Assembly (NCBI GenBank): GCA_910575105.1
Contig: CAJTDK010000021.1
Location: forward strand, 1 to 60,442
Direction of reading: 5' to 3'
Length of the DNA: 60,442 bases
Source: Lachnospiraceae bacterium
Lineage (GTDB): Bacteria; Bacillota; Clostridia; Lachnospirales; Lachnospiraceae
Both the position numbers and the translations under genes were made by a program. This document shows positions 33,363-41,997 of this stretch, piece after piece; the stretch's first letter is position 1, and every line of letters starts with the position of its first letter. A model generated the notes under the pieces. The model was given only the letters and a program-made list of their open reading frames with translations, did no database searches and was not told where the DNA came from.

Positions 33363-33376
33363 ATCGTATAGAAGAG

Positions 33377-33420
33377 AAAAGACAGTCCTGTGGCAAGCAT
33401 TCCTGCCCAGACTGTCTTTT
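33377..33420 (+). terminator. Terminator of tyrA-aroA
   Basis: AAAAGACAGT at 33377-33386 pairs with ACTGTCTTTT at 33411-33420, followed by more T. It may serve both strands because the next gene converges. Confidence 0.75.
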
Positions 33421-33458
33421 TTGCATAATTCTATAACCCCAGCGTCCATAGGGACAGC

Positions 33459-34484
33459 TCAGATCATCCCGCACAGCGCCTCCACATCTTCCTTCTTCGT
33501 CGCCCAGCTTGTGGCAAACCTCACTACCGTACGGTTCTCATCATATTTTTCCCAGAAGCCAAACGCCACCTTGCTCTTTAAGCGCTCCATCGCCTCATTT
33601 TCCATAATGATAAACTGCTGGTTTGTCGGCGATTCAATAAAAAATTCATAGCCCTTTTTCTGAAATTCCTTCTTTAGAAGCTCCGCCATATCAATAGCAT
33701 GTTTACTGATCCTTCCATACAGGTTATCCGTAAACAGTGTATCGAACTGGAGGCCCAGAAGCCACCCCTTGGCAAGAAGCCCGCCCTGCTGCTTCACCAT
33801 AGTCATAAAATACTTTGGCATGTTCTTCTTCGTGAACACGACCGCCTCACCGAACAGCGCGCCCACCTTCGTTCCGCCGATATAGAAGACGTCACAGCAG
33901 CGCGCGATGTCAGGCAGCGAAACATCCGTATCCCTGCTCATCAGCCCGTAGCCAAGCCGCGCCCCGTCCAGATATAAAGGAATGCCGTACTCCCTGCATA
34001 CCGCTGAGATCTCCTGCAGTTCCTTTAAGCTGTAGAGCGTCCCGTACTCCGTAGGATGGGAGATGTAGACCATACCCGGAAATACCATATGCTCATGGTT
34101 GCCGTCCTCCCAGAAGGTCTTAAGATAATCAGAGAGCTCACCGGCTTCCAGCTTTCCGTCATGCCCGGGAAGCTCAAGCACCTTATGCCCGGTGTATTCA
34201 ACCGCCCCCGCCTCATGGACGCTCACATGCCCTGTCTGCGCCGCCACAACACCCTCGTACCGCTCAAGACATGAAGCGATTACGATGGAATTCGCCTGGG
34301 TACCCCCTACAAGGAACTGGATCTGCGCCTGCTCACACTTACACGCCTTCCGGATCTTTTCCTTGGCGCTCTCACAGATTGCGTCCCCTCCGTAGCCCTT
34401 CTGCTGCACAAGATTCATCTCCTGCATACGGCTCAGTATCTTTTCATGGGCTCCCACTGTATAATCACTTTCAAATGATATCAT
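33459..34484 (-). CDS. Low-specificity threonine aldolase-like PLP enzyme
   Basis: 341 residues, fold-type I PLP enzyme. Motifs include FLVGGTQANSIVIAS near residue 58, the aspartate in LYLDGARLGYGL near 168 and the PLP lysine in YIGGTKVGALFGEA near 202. Family members cleave L-threonine or beta-hydroxy amino acids to glycine and an aldehyde; some are beta-eliminating lyases. The gene is monocistronic or follows hemB on the same strand with a 63-bp gap. Confidence 0.85.
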   Translation of the reverse strand: MISFESDYTVGAHEKILSRMQEMNLVQQKGYGGDAICESAKEKIRKACKCEQAQIQFLVGGTQANSIVIASCLERYEGVVAAQTGHVSVHEAGAVEYTGHKVLELPGHDGKLEAGELSDYLKTFWEDGNHEHMVFPGMVYISHPTEYGTLYSLKELQEISAVCREYGIPLYLDGARLGYGLMSRDTDVSLPDIARCCDVFYIGGTKVGALFGEAVVFTKKNMPKYFMTMVKQQGGLLAKGWLLGLQFDTLFTDNLYGRISKHAIDMAELLKKEFQKKGYEFFIESPTNQQFIIMENEAMERLKSKVAFGFWEKYDENRTVVRFATSWATKKEDVEALCGMI

Positions 34485-34547
34485 CTCTTTATTCTCCTCT
34501 CTGCCGGACGCTCTCCCGGCTTTGTCTGCTCATGGATATCCGGAGCT

Positions 34548-35525
34548 TTAACCGATCAGTCCCTCATCCATATAGCCCGCAAGCTCCTTCGCGTAATAGG
34601 TCAGATAGCTGTGCACCCCGGCGCGGAATGCTGCAACGGCTGTCTCGCACACAATGCTCCTCTCGTCGATCCATCCCTTTCCTGCCGCCGCCTTGATCAT
34701 CGCATACTCCCCGCTGACGCTGTAGGCCGCCACCGGAAGATTCGTCGCCTCCTTGACCTTCACCACCATATCAAGATACGACAGCGCCGGCTTCACCATG
34801 ATAATGTCCGCTCCTTCCTCCTCATCCAGCAGCACTTCCTTGATTCCCTCCCGGCTGTTGTGGTAATCCATCTGATAGCTCCTGCGGTTGCCGAACGCCG
34901 GCGCAGAATCCGCCGCATCCCGGAAGGGCGCATAAAAACCGGAGGCATATTTCACCGCATAGGACATGATGGGCGTGCCGGTAAACTGATTCTCATCCAG
35001 GATCTGCCGGATTGCCGCCACTCTTCCATCCATCATATCCGACGGAGCCACCATATCCGCCCCCGCCTGCACATGGGAAAGCGCCGTCTTCGCCAGCACC
35101 CTGAGGGTAGGATCATTGTCCACCTCCTGTCCGCAGAGCATACCGCAGTGTCCGTGGGAAGTATACTCGCACAGGCAGACATCCGTGATGTAATAAAGCT
35201 CAGGAAATGTCCTTTTCGCTTCGCGAAGGGCGCGCTGGATAACTCCGTCCGCAGCATACGCCTGGCTCGCCTGCTCATCCTTATGCTCCGGTATCCCAAA
35301 AAGCATCACTGCCCTTACGCCGGCCTCCCTGATCTCTTCCAGCGCATAGGAAAGACGGTCCACACTGTAACGGTACTGTCCCTCCATGGAAGGTATCTCT
35401 TCCTTTATCCCAGACCCATCCTTCACAAATATGGGATAGATCAGCGACGCCTTGTCCACTCTTGTCTCCCGCACCATCTTTCTCAGATTTTCACTGCCTC
35501 GTAACCTTCTTGGTCTTTTAATCAT
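34548..35525 (-). CDS. hemB: Porphobilinogen synthase (delta-aminolevulinate dehydratase)
   Basis: 325 residues. The zinc-binding cysteine loop DVCLCEYTSHGHCG lies near residue 117; the Schiff-base lysines are in YAVKYASGFYAPF near 190 and IIMVKPALSYLD near 245. It condenses two 5-aminolevulinate molecules into porphobilinogen, the common tetrapyrrole precursor. It lies downstream of cobA-hemD on the same strand. The sequential order hemC, cobA-hemD, hemB is interrupted by other genes. Confidence 0.95.
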   Translation of the reverse strand: MIKRPRRLRGSENLRKMVRETRVDKASLIYPIFVKDGSGIKEEIPSMEGQYRYSVDRLSYALEEIREAGVRAVMLFGIPEHKDEQASQAYAADGVIQRALREAKRTFPELYYITDVCLCEYTSHGHCGMLCGQEVDNDPTLRVLAKTALSHVQAGADMVAPSDMMDGRVAAIRQILDENQFTGTPIMSYAVKYASGFYAPFRDAADSAPAFGNRRSYQMDYHNSREGIKEVLLDEEEGADIIMVKPALSYLDMVVKVKEATNLPVAAYSVSGEYAMIKAAAGKGWIDERSIVCETAVAAFRAGVHSYLTYYAKELAGYMDEGLIG

Positions 35526-35642
35526 AAATGCTTAATTCCTTTCCGGACAGGCTCCTTCTGTCCTGCGTTACCGCTCACCTTGCGAAAAATAAGCGCTGTA
35601 TTACTCTTGATGTCCTGCTGCCCGTGCCTGCCTTGTGACCGT

Positions 35643-37145
35643 TCACTCCCGGCGCGACGCCAGCTCCAGTACCAGCTCCGTCAGTGCCTCAAGGGTTGCT
35701 TTTTTTGCAACGTGGCACTGCATGTGATGCTTTGCGGCCGTCTGGGCCGTCTGCCTCCCGATACAGGCCGCCCTTATCCGTGAACAGTCCAGCCCCGCCG
35801 CCGCCGCAAAGCCCTCCACTGTAGAGCTGCTGGTAAACACGACGATATCAATCTTCCCTTTCTCGATCTCTTCTTTTAGAGAAACGGCCCCTCCTGCATG
35901 AAGGTCAGTACGATAGACCGGGATATCCTCCACCGCTGCTCCCGCCTGCAAAAGAATCGGCACAAGCTGCTCATTGCCCTTCCCGGCGCGGGGGATCAGG
36001 ATGCGGCCGCCACGGACTCCCTGGCCTGCAAGAGCATGCCCCAGGGACTCCCCGTCGTAGACCTCCGGCATGACCTCCGCATAGATCCCTCTCTCACAAA
36101 GAGCCGTCCGGGTTCCTTCCCCGATCACGGCAAATCTTGCTCCCGAAAGCCGCCGGATATCCATCTTTTCCTTCTTCATCTGGTCAAAAAACACCTGCAC
36201 ACCGGTCTGGCTGGTAAAGACGATCCAGTCATAGCTCCCGATCTGCCTAAAACAGCGGGAAAGCTGCCGGCCGTCATTAACCGCCGCAGTACGGATCGTC
36301 GGAAGCTCCAGCACCTCGGCTCCCCCGGCTCTTAATCTGTCAGCCAGAGCCGGCATGAAACGTCTTGGTCTCGTCAGCGCGACCCTTACGCCAAAAAGAG
36401 GAAGCTCCTCCCGCCAGGAAAACGTCTCAGCAAGCCTGCACACCTGCCCCACGACGATGACCGCAGGCGGCCGTATCCCCGCCGCTTTTGCTTTCTTTGG
36501 AAGATCCTGAAGATCCGCCGTCACCTTCCTCTGCCCCGCAGTCGTTCCCTCCTGCAGCACCGCCGCCGGCATATCCGGGGGCATCCCCGCCGCTAAAAGC
36601 TCCCCTGCAATATCCGGCAGGGCGGTAACGCCCATAAGAAATACCAACGTACCCCCGGCCCTGACCAGCGCCCGGTAATCCGTATCCTCCTGCCAGCCTT
36701 TTCTTTTATGCCCGGTAATGATATGTACCGAGGACGCATAATCTCTGTGGGTGACCGGAATCCCGTTGTAGGCAGGTACTGCCAGAGAGGATGTAACACC
36801 CGGCACCACCTCAAAAGGGATCCCCTGCTCACGGAGCGCTGAAAGCTCCTCCCCGCCACGGCCGAATAGAAAGGGATCTCCGCCCTTAAGCCTTACTACC
36901 CTCTGCCCTTTCTTCGCCTCCCTGGCAAGAATCTGGTTGATCTGCTCCTGGGGAATGGGATGATGCCCCGCCAGCTTTCCCACATTGATCAGCTTCTTTT
37001 CATCATCCAGCGAAGAAAGAATTTCGTTTCCCACAAGATGATCGTAGACGATCACATCCGCCTTTGCTAAAAGCGCCTTTCCCTTCACCGTCAGAAGCCC
37101 TGTATCTCCCGGCCCGGCCCCCACAAGCCATACCTTTCCTTCCAT
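35643..37145 (-). CDS. Uroporphyrinogen-III methyltransferase / uroporphyrinogen-III synthase fusion
   Basis: 500 residues with two domains. Residues ~1-245 are the SAM-dependent CobA/SumT domain (VGAGPGDTGLLTVKG near 6, RLKGGDPFLFGRGGEE near 82, VTHRDYASSVHIITGH near 130). Residues ~250-500 are the HemD domain that closes the linear tetrapyrrole (GVRVALTRP, DWIVFTSQTGVQVFF, VVFTSSSTVEGF). The fusion performs two consecutive steps, to uroporphyrinogen III and then precorrin-2. It starts one base after the thioesterase stop. The commonest gene name for such fusions is cobA/hemD. Confidence 0.94.
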   Translation of the reverse strand: MEGKVWLVGAGPGDTGLLTVKGKALLAKADVIVYDHLVGNEILSSLDDEKKLINVGKLAGHHPIPQEQINQILAREAKKGQRVVRLKGGDPFLFGRGGEELSALREQGIPFEVVPGVTSSLAVPAYNGIPVTHRDYASSVHIITGHKRKGWQEDTDYRALVRAGGTLVFLMGVTALPDIAGELLAAGMPPDMPAAVLQEGTTAGQRKVTADLQDLPKKAKAAGIRPPAVIVVGQVCRLAETFSWREELPLFGVRVALTRPRRFMPALADRLRAGGAEVLELPTIRTAAVNDGRQLSRCFRQIGSYDWIVFTSQTGVQVFFDQMKKEKMDIRRLSGARFAVIGEGTRTALCERGIYAEVMPEVYDGESLGHALAGQGVRGGRILIPRAGKGNEQLVPILLQAGAAVEDIPVYRTDLHAGGAVSLKEEIEKGKIDIVVFTSSSTVEGFAAAAGLDCSRIRAACIGRQTAQTAAKHHMQCHVAKKATLEALTELVLELASRRE

Positions 37146-37619
37146 CTAAAATCCTCCTGCCTTCTGGAGCTTCCGAAGCTCCCTGCGCTTCTCTGCCTTC
37201 AGCCACTCCTGCCGCTCCTCTTCCGTCTCCAGAATGAGCCTCGGAACCCGCACCGGCCGGTCGTCATGCCCCAGGGCGACTTCGGTAAGGTACGCCCGGT
37301 TGATCAGCGTGCGCTCCCCATTCTCATCCTCCACATAGGTATCCACCTTCACCTCCATCGATGTATTCCCTACGTGCGTAAGCTTCCCCTTGATGACGAT
37401 ATCGTCCTTCGGGTATGCTCCCTTTATAAAATGAAGCTTATCCACCGACACTGTCGTCACATTTTTGCGGCAGTGTCTTTTCGCTGTCAGCGCACCTACC
37501 TCGTCGATCCACTGCATCAGAATCCCCCCGAACAGCCTGCCCGAGTTGTTCAGATGATTCGGGCGCACGATGTGCACCGTCTCAACGACGGAATCAGACA
37601 CCCTTCTTTCCTCTGCCAT
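37146..37619 (-). CDS. Acyl-CoA thioesterase, hotdog fold
   Basis: About 157 residues starting at the ATG at 37619 (MAEERRVSDSVVETVHIVRP), with AGGAG 7 bases before it; a GTG directly upstream is in frame but less likely. The motif NHLNNSGRLFGGILMQWIDE and the G-x-L-x-H pattern match the YciA/BFIT-type thioesterase family (hydrolysis of medium/long acyl-CoA). The basic tail from ~residue 138 is unusual but without known meaning. It is immediately upstream of cobA-hemD and probably co-transcribed, though functionally unrelated. Confidence 0.85.
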   Translation of the reverse strand: MAEERRVSDSVVETVHIVRPNHLNNSGRLFGGILMQWIDEVGALTAKRHCRKNVTTVSVDKLHFIKGAYPKDDIVIKGKLTHVGNTSMEVKVDTYVEDENGERTLINRAYLTEVALGHDDRPVRVPRLILETEEERQEWLKAEKRRELRKLQKAGGF

Positions 37620-37686
37620 CACCGCTCTCCTTTCGTCTTACCCTCTGTTTCTTCTTATAATCTGCCCATCCGGCTCCCTCTGCATT

Positions 37687-37724
37687 CGTTACTATGCACG
37701 GCCCAAGGGCCGCTCATAGCAACG
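37687..37724. repeat. Hairpin repeat, family GTTRCTRTKCAYGG, copy A
   Basis: CGTTACTATG at 37687 pairs with CATAGCAACG at 37715-37724 around GGCCC/GGGCC. The arm GTTACTATGCACGG recurs in related form near 37,820 and 41,589. Confidence 0.5.
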
Positions 37725-37790
37725 ATTCGTAACGGCATTCCTAAGTTTGCTGCGCAAAAGCCACCCCTCATTCCTGTATCATGTTCTTAC

Positions 37791-37833
37791 GGAATGCGCA
37801 GCCAGTGCGCATTCCTGACCCATGAACAGTAAC
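37791..37833. repeat. Hairpin repeat, family GTTRCTRTKCAYGG, copy B
   Basis: GGAATGCGCA at 37791-37800 pairs perfectly with TGCGCATTCC at 37806-37815. Directly behind it CCATGAACAGTAAC at 37820-37833 is the reverse complement of the family arm. It adjoins the stop of the XRE gene. Confidence 0.5.
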
Positions 37834-38844
37834 CTACATTCTCCTTTTTTTCACCACAGCCACGCAGATGACCTTGACCGCCGCGTACAGCACTCCTGCC
37901 ACTGGCCAGATGATCCAGCTCTTATGCCATTCCTGCGAAGAAAAGCTGTAACCCAGATATATCGCTGTGGCGATAAGCCAGTATGCCTGGCAGACAGGCT
38001 CAAATGCCTCTTCGCCTTTCTTATTCACCGCCGAATAAGCGCCCTCCTGCAAAAGCTTCTGCATACTCTCCCAACGTACCCCTGCAAAAGTAAAGATGAA
38101 CACACCCACCGCCACGATAATGAGCAGCACGCAGACTGCCAGCGTCATCATAAAATCATCCTCAGTAAAGATGACCACGGCAAAAAGGGGCGTTACCGCC
38201 AGTATACAGCAGCATGTTCCGATAATATTGCAGATCATGTAAGTACTCTGGAATCTCTCCTTCTCCTCCTTCACCATCCCGGTCACGCCGTACTCTGTCT
38301 CGAACCTGCTCTTCTCCAGATATTCATACGGCTCTGTCTTTACCCCGCAGAAGATGAATACCCCCACTGCTGCCGCCACCAGCAGAAGCAAGATCATGAC
38401 TCCCACGCCCGCAGCCATATTTTCCGTAACCGGAATCTTCCCGGCCTCCTGCGCCGAACTGAACAGTATCAGACAGACAGGCGACACAATGCACAAAGAG
38501 ACAGCCAATGCGATCCTGCCCGCCAGCTTCTCTTTGATATCCAGAAATTTCCTGGCCTCCTCCATAGATACCCGGCGCACCGGCCTGGCTTCCTCCAAAG
38601 CCCTGTCAGGTACATATCCGGTATCCTGCATCTCATCCGTCTCCTCCAGCTCATCCTTTAGCAGAAAATCCGTACTTACCTCAAAGATTCGGCTCAGCAG
38701 CAGGATCTTATTCAGATCCGGAACTGACTGGGCGCCCTCCCATTTCGATACGGACTGCCTAGTGACATTAAGCTTTTCCGCCAGTTCCTCCTGGGACCAT
38801 CCGTTCTTTTTTCTCAGTGTGATTATCTTGTCCGCTAAGATCAT
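37834..38844 (-). CDS. XRE-type transcriptional regulator with membrane domain
   Basis: 336 residues. The N-terminal ~65 residues are a Cro/CI HTH (MILADKIITLRKKNGWSQEE, then LNVTRQSVSKWE). The rest has about five membrane segments (~108-130, 145-167, 210-230, 236-258, 278-335). This HTH plus DUF-like membrane tail is common in Firmicutes and may sense membrane or cell-wall state; no ligand is known. The 63-bp tandem repeat lies directly upstream. It stands among the tetrapyrrole genes without an obvious pathway link. Confidence 0.82.
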   Translation of the reverse strand: MILADKIITLRKKNGWSQEELAEKLNVTRQSVSKWEGAQSVPDLNKILLLSRIFEVSTDFLLKDELEETDEMQDTGYVPDRALEEARPVRRVSMEEARKFLDIKEKLAGRIALAVSLCIVSPVCLILFSSAQEAGKIPVTENMAAGVGVMILLLLVAAAVGVFIFCGVKTEPYEYLEKSRFETEYGVTGMVKEEKERFQSTYMICNIIGTCCCILAVTPLFAVVIFTEDDFMMTLAVCVLLIIVAVGVFIFTFAGVRWESMQKLLQEGAYSAVNKKGEEAFEPVCQAYWLIATAIYLGYSFSSQEWHKSWIIWPVAGVLYAAVKVICVAVVKKRRM

Positions 38845-38870
38845 ATGTAATTCCTCCTATTCTTTTTCTG

Positions 38871-39067
38871 CATCTGATCTATCCTCTGTGTGTCTGCCGC
38901 ATCCGGTATAGCCAGCCCTCTGCATATGCCTTGCATCTGATCTATCCTCTGTGTGTCTGCCGCATCCGGTATAGCCAGCCCTCTGCATATGCCTTGCATC
39001 TGGTCTATCCTCTGCATCCTTCTGCATCAGGTGTCGCCTCTGCATATGCCTTGCACCTGGTCTATCC
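38871..39067. repeat. 63-bp tandem repeat upstream of the XRE regulator
   Basis: Two near-identical 63-bp units (38871-38933 and 38934-38996) plus a third, diverged copy to about 39,067, containing CATCTGATCTATCCTCTGTG and TGCATATGCCTTG. A 74-codon open frame exists across it but has a repetitive, unlikely product, so I treat the stretch 38845-39227 as a gene-free minisatellite region. Confidence 0.8.
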
Positions 39068-39227
39068 CTTCCGCTTTGCAAAATCAGGATACTGATATTC
39101 GCAGTTGCACACCAGAAATCACACCCGTCAATTTGTCAACTGGCAGTTGCATCTTCCCGTTTTCTGCCGTTTCCCACCTTTTTCTTCTCTTCCTGCTTTC
39201 TCTTCCTGTCTCATCCCGCCCTGTCCT

Positions 39228-39926
39228 TTATCTGATCTTCAGCGTCCTCAAATACCCCTTCTGCTCATCCGTGATCCGATAGCTTTCCACCGCTTTCTGG
39301 ATCGCCTTGTTGTGAGTCCACTTATCAAGGCGCCGCTTTTCGATAAAAGGAAGCACTGCATCGTACTGCTTGGCAAGAGCCGTCGCAAAATACCAGGCAA
39401 TCATCATATTCACATAATACTCCTCTGACCGCACCTCTGCCACCATCTCCGGATACTTCAAGCCAAACTCCCCGTCCAGATAAAAGCTCATCAGCATCCC
39501 GATGCCGAACCGCACCGTATACGTATGCCCCGAAGCGATCCACTCCTCGATCTTCTTAAGCAGTTCCGGCAGATGCTTTTTAAAGATTTTCGGCGACGTC
39601 AGGTCGCAGGTCGCCCAGTTGTCCACAAAAGGGAGGAATCTGTCCAGCTCCTCTACGCACTGTTCATAATCCTTCATGCCTGCCACCAGAAACCCATGAA
39701 GATTATTTTCCTCGTAATATCTGTGGGGCAGATGCCTTAAAAATTCTTTTGCTCCTTCTGTCTTCCCGAATTCCTTCGCGAATTTTCGAAGGGCAGGCGT
39801 GCGCACGCCGATGATGCACTCCGGCGAAACGGTGGGCATCAGCTTCGCTTGAAATTCCCTGTACTTCAGATCCTGAAGCTCAAATAATCTGTCCTGAACA
39901 TACCGTATGATATCCTTTTCTTCCAT
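39228..39926 (-). CDS. DNA alkylation repair protein (AlkD-like HEAT repeats)
   Basis: The start is placed at the ATG at 39926 (MEEKDIIRYVQDRLFELQDL), with AAGGGG nearby; 232 residues, normal for the family. The whole protein is helical, with the motif GVRTPALRKFAKE near residue 38, the DNWATCDLTSPKIF segment near 110 and KWTHNKAIQKAVES near 205, typical of AlkD glycosylases that remove 3- and 7-alkylpurines. It is a separate gene between hemC and the XRE regulator, out of place in the tetrapyrrole block. Confidence 0.88.
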   Translation of the reverse strand: MEEKDIIRYVQDRLFELQDLKYREFQAKLMPTVSPECIIGVRTPALRKFAKEFGKTEGAKEFLRHLPHRYYEENNLHGFLVAGMKDYEQCVEELDRFLPFVDNWATCDLTSPKIFKKHLPELLKKIEEWIASGHTYTVRFGIGMLMSFYLDGEFGLKYPEMVAEVRSEEYYVNMMIAWYFATALAKQYDAVLPFIEKRRLDKWTHNKAIQKAVESYRITDEQKGYLRTLKIR

Positions 39927-39972
39927 AATGATTACCCCTTCTCTATCTGGCACTTTTTTATTTCTTCCTATA

Positions 39973-40869
39973 TTATATCTTCCTGCCATACTTCTCTGAC
40001 AGCTTCCTGGCCAGCGAGATTCCAAGCTGCTCTGCCTCATATACCGGGCCGCTCATGCTTTCTACTGTGTAAAAGGAATCCTCTTCCCGGTAGAAAAGTC
40101 CTCTTAGATGAAGCACCCCGTCCTCCGCCTCTGCGTAGGCAGCCACCGGCGAGGAACATCCTCCGCCAAGGCAGCGCACAAATGCCCGCTCTGTGCACGC
40201 TGCCACTGACGTCTCAGGACAGCCAAAGCCTTGAAGGAAACGATAATCTTTCCCCGCTCTTCCCTGCACAGCCAGAATACCCTGCCCCGCCGCCGGAAGT
40301 ATCTCCTCCGTCGAAAAGTACCGGGAGATCCTCTCCTCAAGCCCCAGGCGCTTTAATCCCGCCGCCGCTAAAATCAGGGCATCATATTCACCCCGGTCAA
40401 GCTTTTCAAGCCTGGTCGTCACATTGCCCCGGATCATCTTAAACTCAGCCTGCGGAAACACCCTCTTCGCCTGGATCCTCCTGCGGAAGGACGAACAGCC
40501 GATAACGCCCCGCCCTCTCCACACCTTTACGCCTTCCGGAAGCACCAGCACATCCCTGGCATCCTCTCTCTGCGAAAAAGCAACGATAGGAAGCTCACCG
40601 GATTCCTCCATAGGCATGTCTTTAAGGCTATGTACCGCCAGCTCGATGCCGCCCGCCAAAAGCGCCCGGTCTATCTCCTTCACGAACAGCCCCTTGCCGC
40701 CGATCTTATCCAGCGTCACATCCAGCCTCCTGTCTCCTGTCGTCTCGATCTTTACAATCTCCGGCTCCATATCCGGACACCACTGTCTTATATAAGAAAC
40801 CAGTTCCTCTGTCTGAATGACCGCCAGCCTGCTTCTGCGGCTGCCGATCCGTACCTTCTTCTTATCCAT
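39973..40869 (-). CDS. hemC: Hydroxymethylbilane synthase
   Basis: The start is taken at the ATG at 40869 (MDKKKVRIGSRRSRLAVIQT), with AGAGGATATGG upstream. About 298 residues. The motif RSRLAVIQTEEL is near residue 12, and the cofactor-binding cysteine is in CLGGGCSSPVAAYAEAE near 235. It polymerises four porphobilinogens to hydroxymethylbilane. It follows the sirC-like gene by 43 bp; the two probably form one unit. Confidence 0.93.
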   Translation of the reverse strand: MDKKKVRIGSRRSRLAVIQTEELVSYIRQWCPDMEPEIVKIETTGDRRLDVTLDKIGGKGLFVKEIDRALLAGGIELAVHSLKDMPMEESGELPIVAFSQREDARDVLVLPEGVKVWRGRGVIGCSSFRRRIQAKRVFPQAEFKMIRGNVTTRLEKLDRGEYDALILAAAGLKRLGLEERISRYFSTEEILPAAGQGILAVQGRAGKDYRFLQGFGCPETSVAACTERAFVRCLGGGCSSPVAAYAEAEDGVLHLRGLFYREEDSFYTVESMSGPVYEAEQLGISLARKLSEKYGRKI

Positions 40870-40912
40870 CCATATCCTCTCTGCCGCCATACATTTTTTG
40901 TATCTTATTCTT

Positions 40913-41446
40913 TTATATCCGATCTTCCGGCGCCCCGTCTTTCGGCGCCCGGCCTGTATTTTCAAGGATGTCCTCTATCTGTTCCCGTACCCTTCTTGCC
41001 TGCGCATGATCCAAGCCGCCGGAGGTGATCCCCACAGTCACATTGTCCTTGACCACAACGGCCGGGAAATAGAAGTCACACAATTCTTTCCTGTGGGAGA
41101 CATTGATACAGATCCCCCGTTCCCTGCAAAAATGCATGAGCCGTTCGTTGCATGTGCTGTTACTGGTAGCGGCAAGCACCATATCCGCGCCCTCGAGAAA
41201 CTTTTTCGTTTCATCCCCCCATGCTTTGTCTTCCCCGCATACTTCTTCCGGGATCCAGCGCACCTTCGCCTCCTTCACCCGTTCTTGGAGCTTTTCCGTC
41301 ACCTTTGGCGAGATCACCGTGATATCCTCCGTGAACTTAAGGAGCGTCTCCACCCTTCTCTCAGCGACCCTTCCGCCGCCGACGATCACGATCCGCTTTT
41401 CCGACAGGTCGATAAACATCGGAAAATAAGGCTTTTTACCACACAT
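40913..41446 (-). CDS. Precorrin-2 dehydrogenase (SirC/CysG N-terminal type)
   Basis: The start is placed at the ATG at 41446 (MCGKKPYFPMFIDLSEKRIV), which has AGGAGAG upstream. About 177 residues. An NAD-binding loop VIVGGGRVAERRVETLL lies near residue 20; later motifs are VLAATSNSTCNERLM and INVSHRKELCDFYFPAVV. It oxidises precorrin-2 to sirohydrochlorin, feeding siroheme and the anaerobic cobalamin route. It is next to hemC and opposite the cbi cluster. Confidence 0.9.
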   Translation of the reverse strand: MCGKKPYFPMFIDLSEKRIVIVGGGRVAERRVETLLKFTEDITVISPKVTEKLQERVKEAKVRWIPEEVCGEDKAWGDETKKFLEGADMVLAATSNSTCNERLMHFCRERGICINVSHRKELCDFYFPAVVVKDNVTVGITSGGLDHAQARRVREQIEDILENTGRAPKDGAPEDRI

Positions 41447-41588
41447 CACAACACTCTCCTGCCTAAAAGATTCCTTTCCCACTGCCCCGTCAGCCAGAAA
41501 GCATATATTCCTCCGTCTGCCAGGGTACTTTAACAGTTTACCACATCCTGCAAAATTTACAATTAAATTATCATTTTGTAATACTATT

Positions 41589-41633
41589 GTTGCTGTTCAT
41601 GGGTCAGACGGCTTCTGGGCCGTGAATTGTAAC
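41589..41633. repeat. Hairpin repeat, family GTTRCTRTKCAYGG, copy C
   Basis: GTTGCTGTTCATGG at 41589-41602 pairs with CCGTGAATTGTAAC at 41620-41633 at 10 of 14 positions. The arm is the same motif as copies A and B near 37.7 kb. Confidence 0.45.
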
Positions 41634-41649
41634 ATACTATTTAGCCTCC

Positions 41650-41678
41650 TTGACACCTGTCTCCTCCTGCTGTATGAT
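41650..41678 (+). promoter_or_regulatory. Sigma-A promoter of the cbi operon
   Basis: TTGACA at 41650-41655 and TATGAT at 41673-41678 with a 17-bp spacer, directly ahead of the cobalamin riboswitch. Confidence 0.75.
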
Positions 41679-41691
41679 AAAGGCAGATTGA

Positions 41692-41926
41692 ATGCAGTGA
41701 GGTGCCTTACCGGTGCGTGCTTTGCCTATAGACTCAGCAGAGCCTTACCGGACAGGATAATAGACAAACCGGGTGAGATTCCCGTACGGTCGCGCCGCTG
41801 TAATGGAAGAGATGCGAAGGGATGTGACAAAGACATCCTGCGCAGGCGATGTCCCAATATGTCACTGGGCAACCGGGAAGGCGAGACATTGCGACGACGC
41901 CTGAGTCAGAAGACCTGCCCCTGCAT
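41692..41926 (+). ncRNA. Cobalamin riboswitch
   Basis: The conserved boxes are clear: GAGGTGCC near the start, the B12 box context GTCACTGGGCAACCGGGAAG, and GCCTGAGTCAGAAGACCTGC near the end. ATGCAG at 41692 pairs with CTGCAT at 41921-41926 as P1. It precedes cbiM and should shut off the cobalt-import operon when adenosylcobalamin is plentiful. Confidence 0.93.
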
Positions 41927-41933
41927 ACAGTTT

Positions 41934-41968
41934 ACACGTGGTTACGCCGTATAGCCAGGTGTTTTTTT
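41934..41968 (+). terminator. Riboswitch-controlled terminator
   Basis: The hairpin ACACGTGGTTA..TAGCCAGGTGT is followed by seven T (41962-41968), right after the cobalamin riboswitch and 29 bp before the cbiM start. This is the expected expression platform for transcription attenuation. Confidence 0.65.
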
Positions 41969-41997
41969 CATACTTTCAATCAAAGGAGGAGTTTGTC

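Noticed and set aside
38871-39067. CRISPR array
   Set aside because: Units are contiguous 63-bp tandem copies with no alternating unique spacers and no cas genes.
38857-39081. A 74-codon open frame across the 63-bp tandem repeat
   Set aside because: It only reflects a repeat unit that is a multiple of three. The product is a repetitive basic peptide without a good start site.
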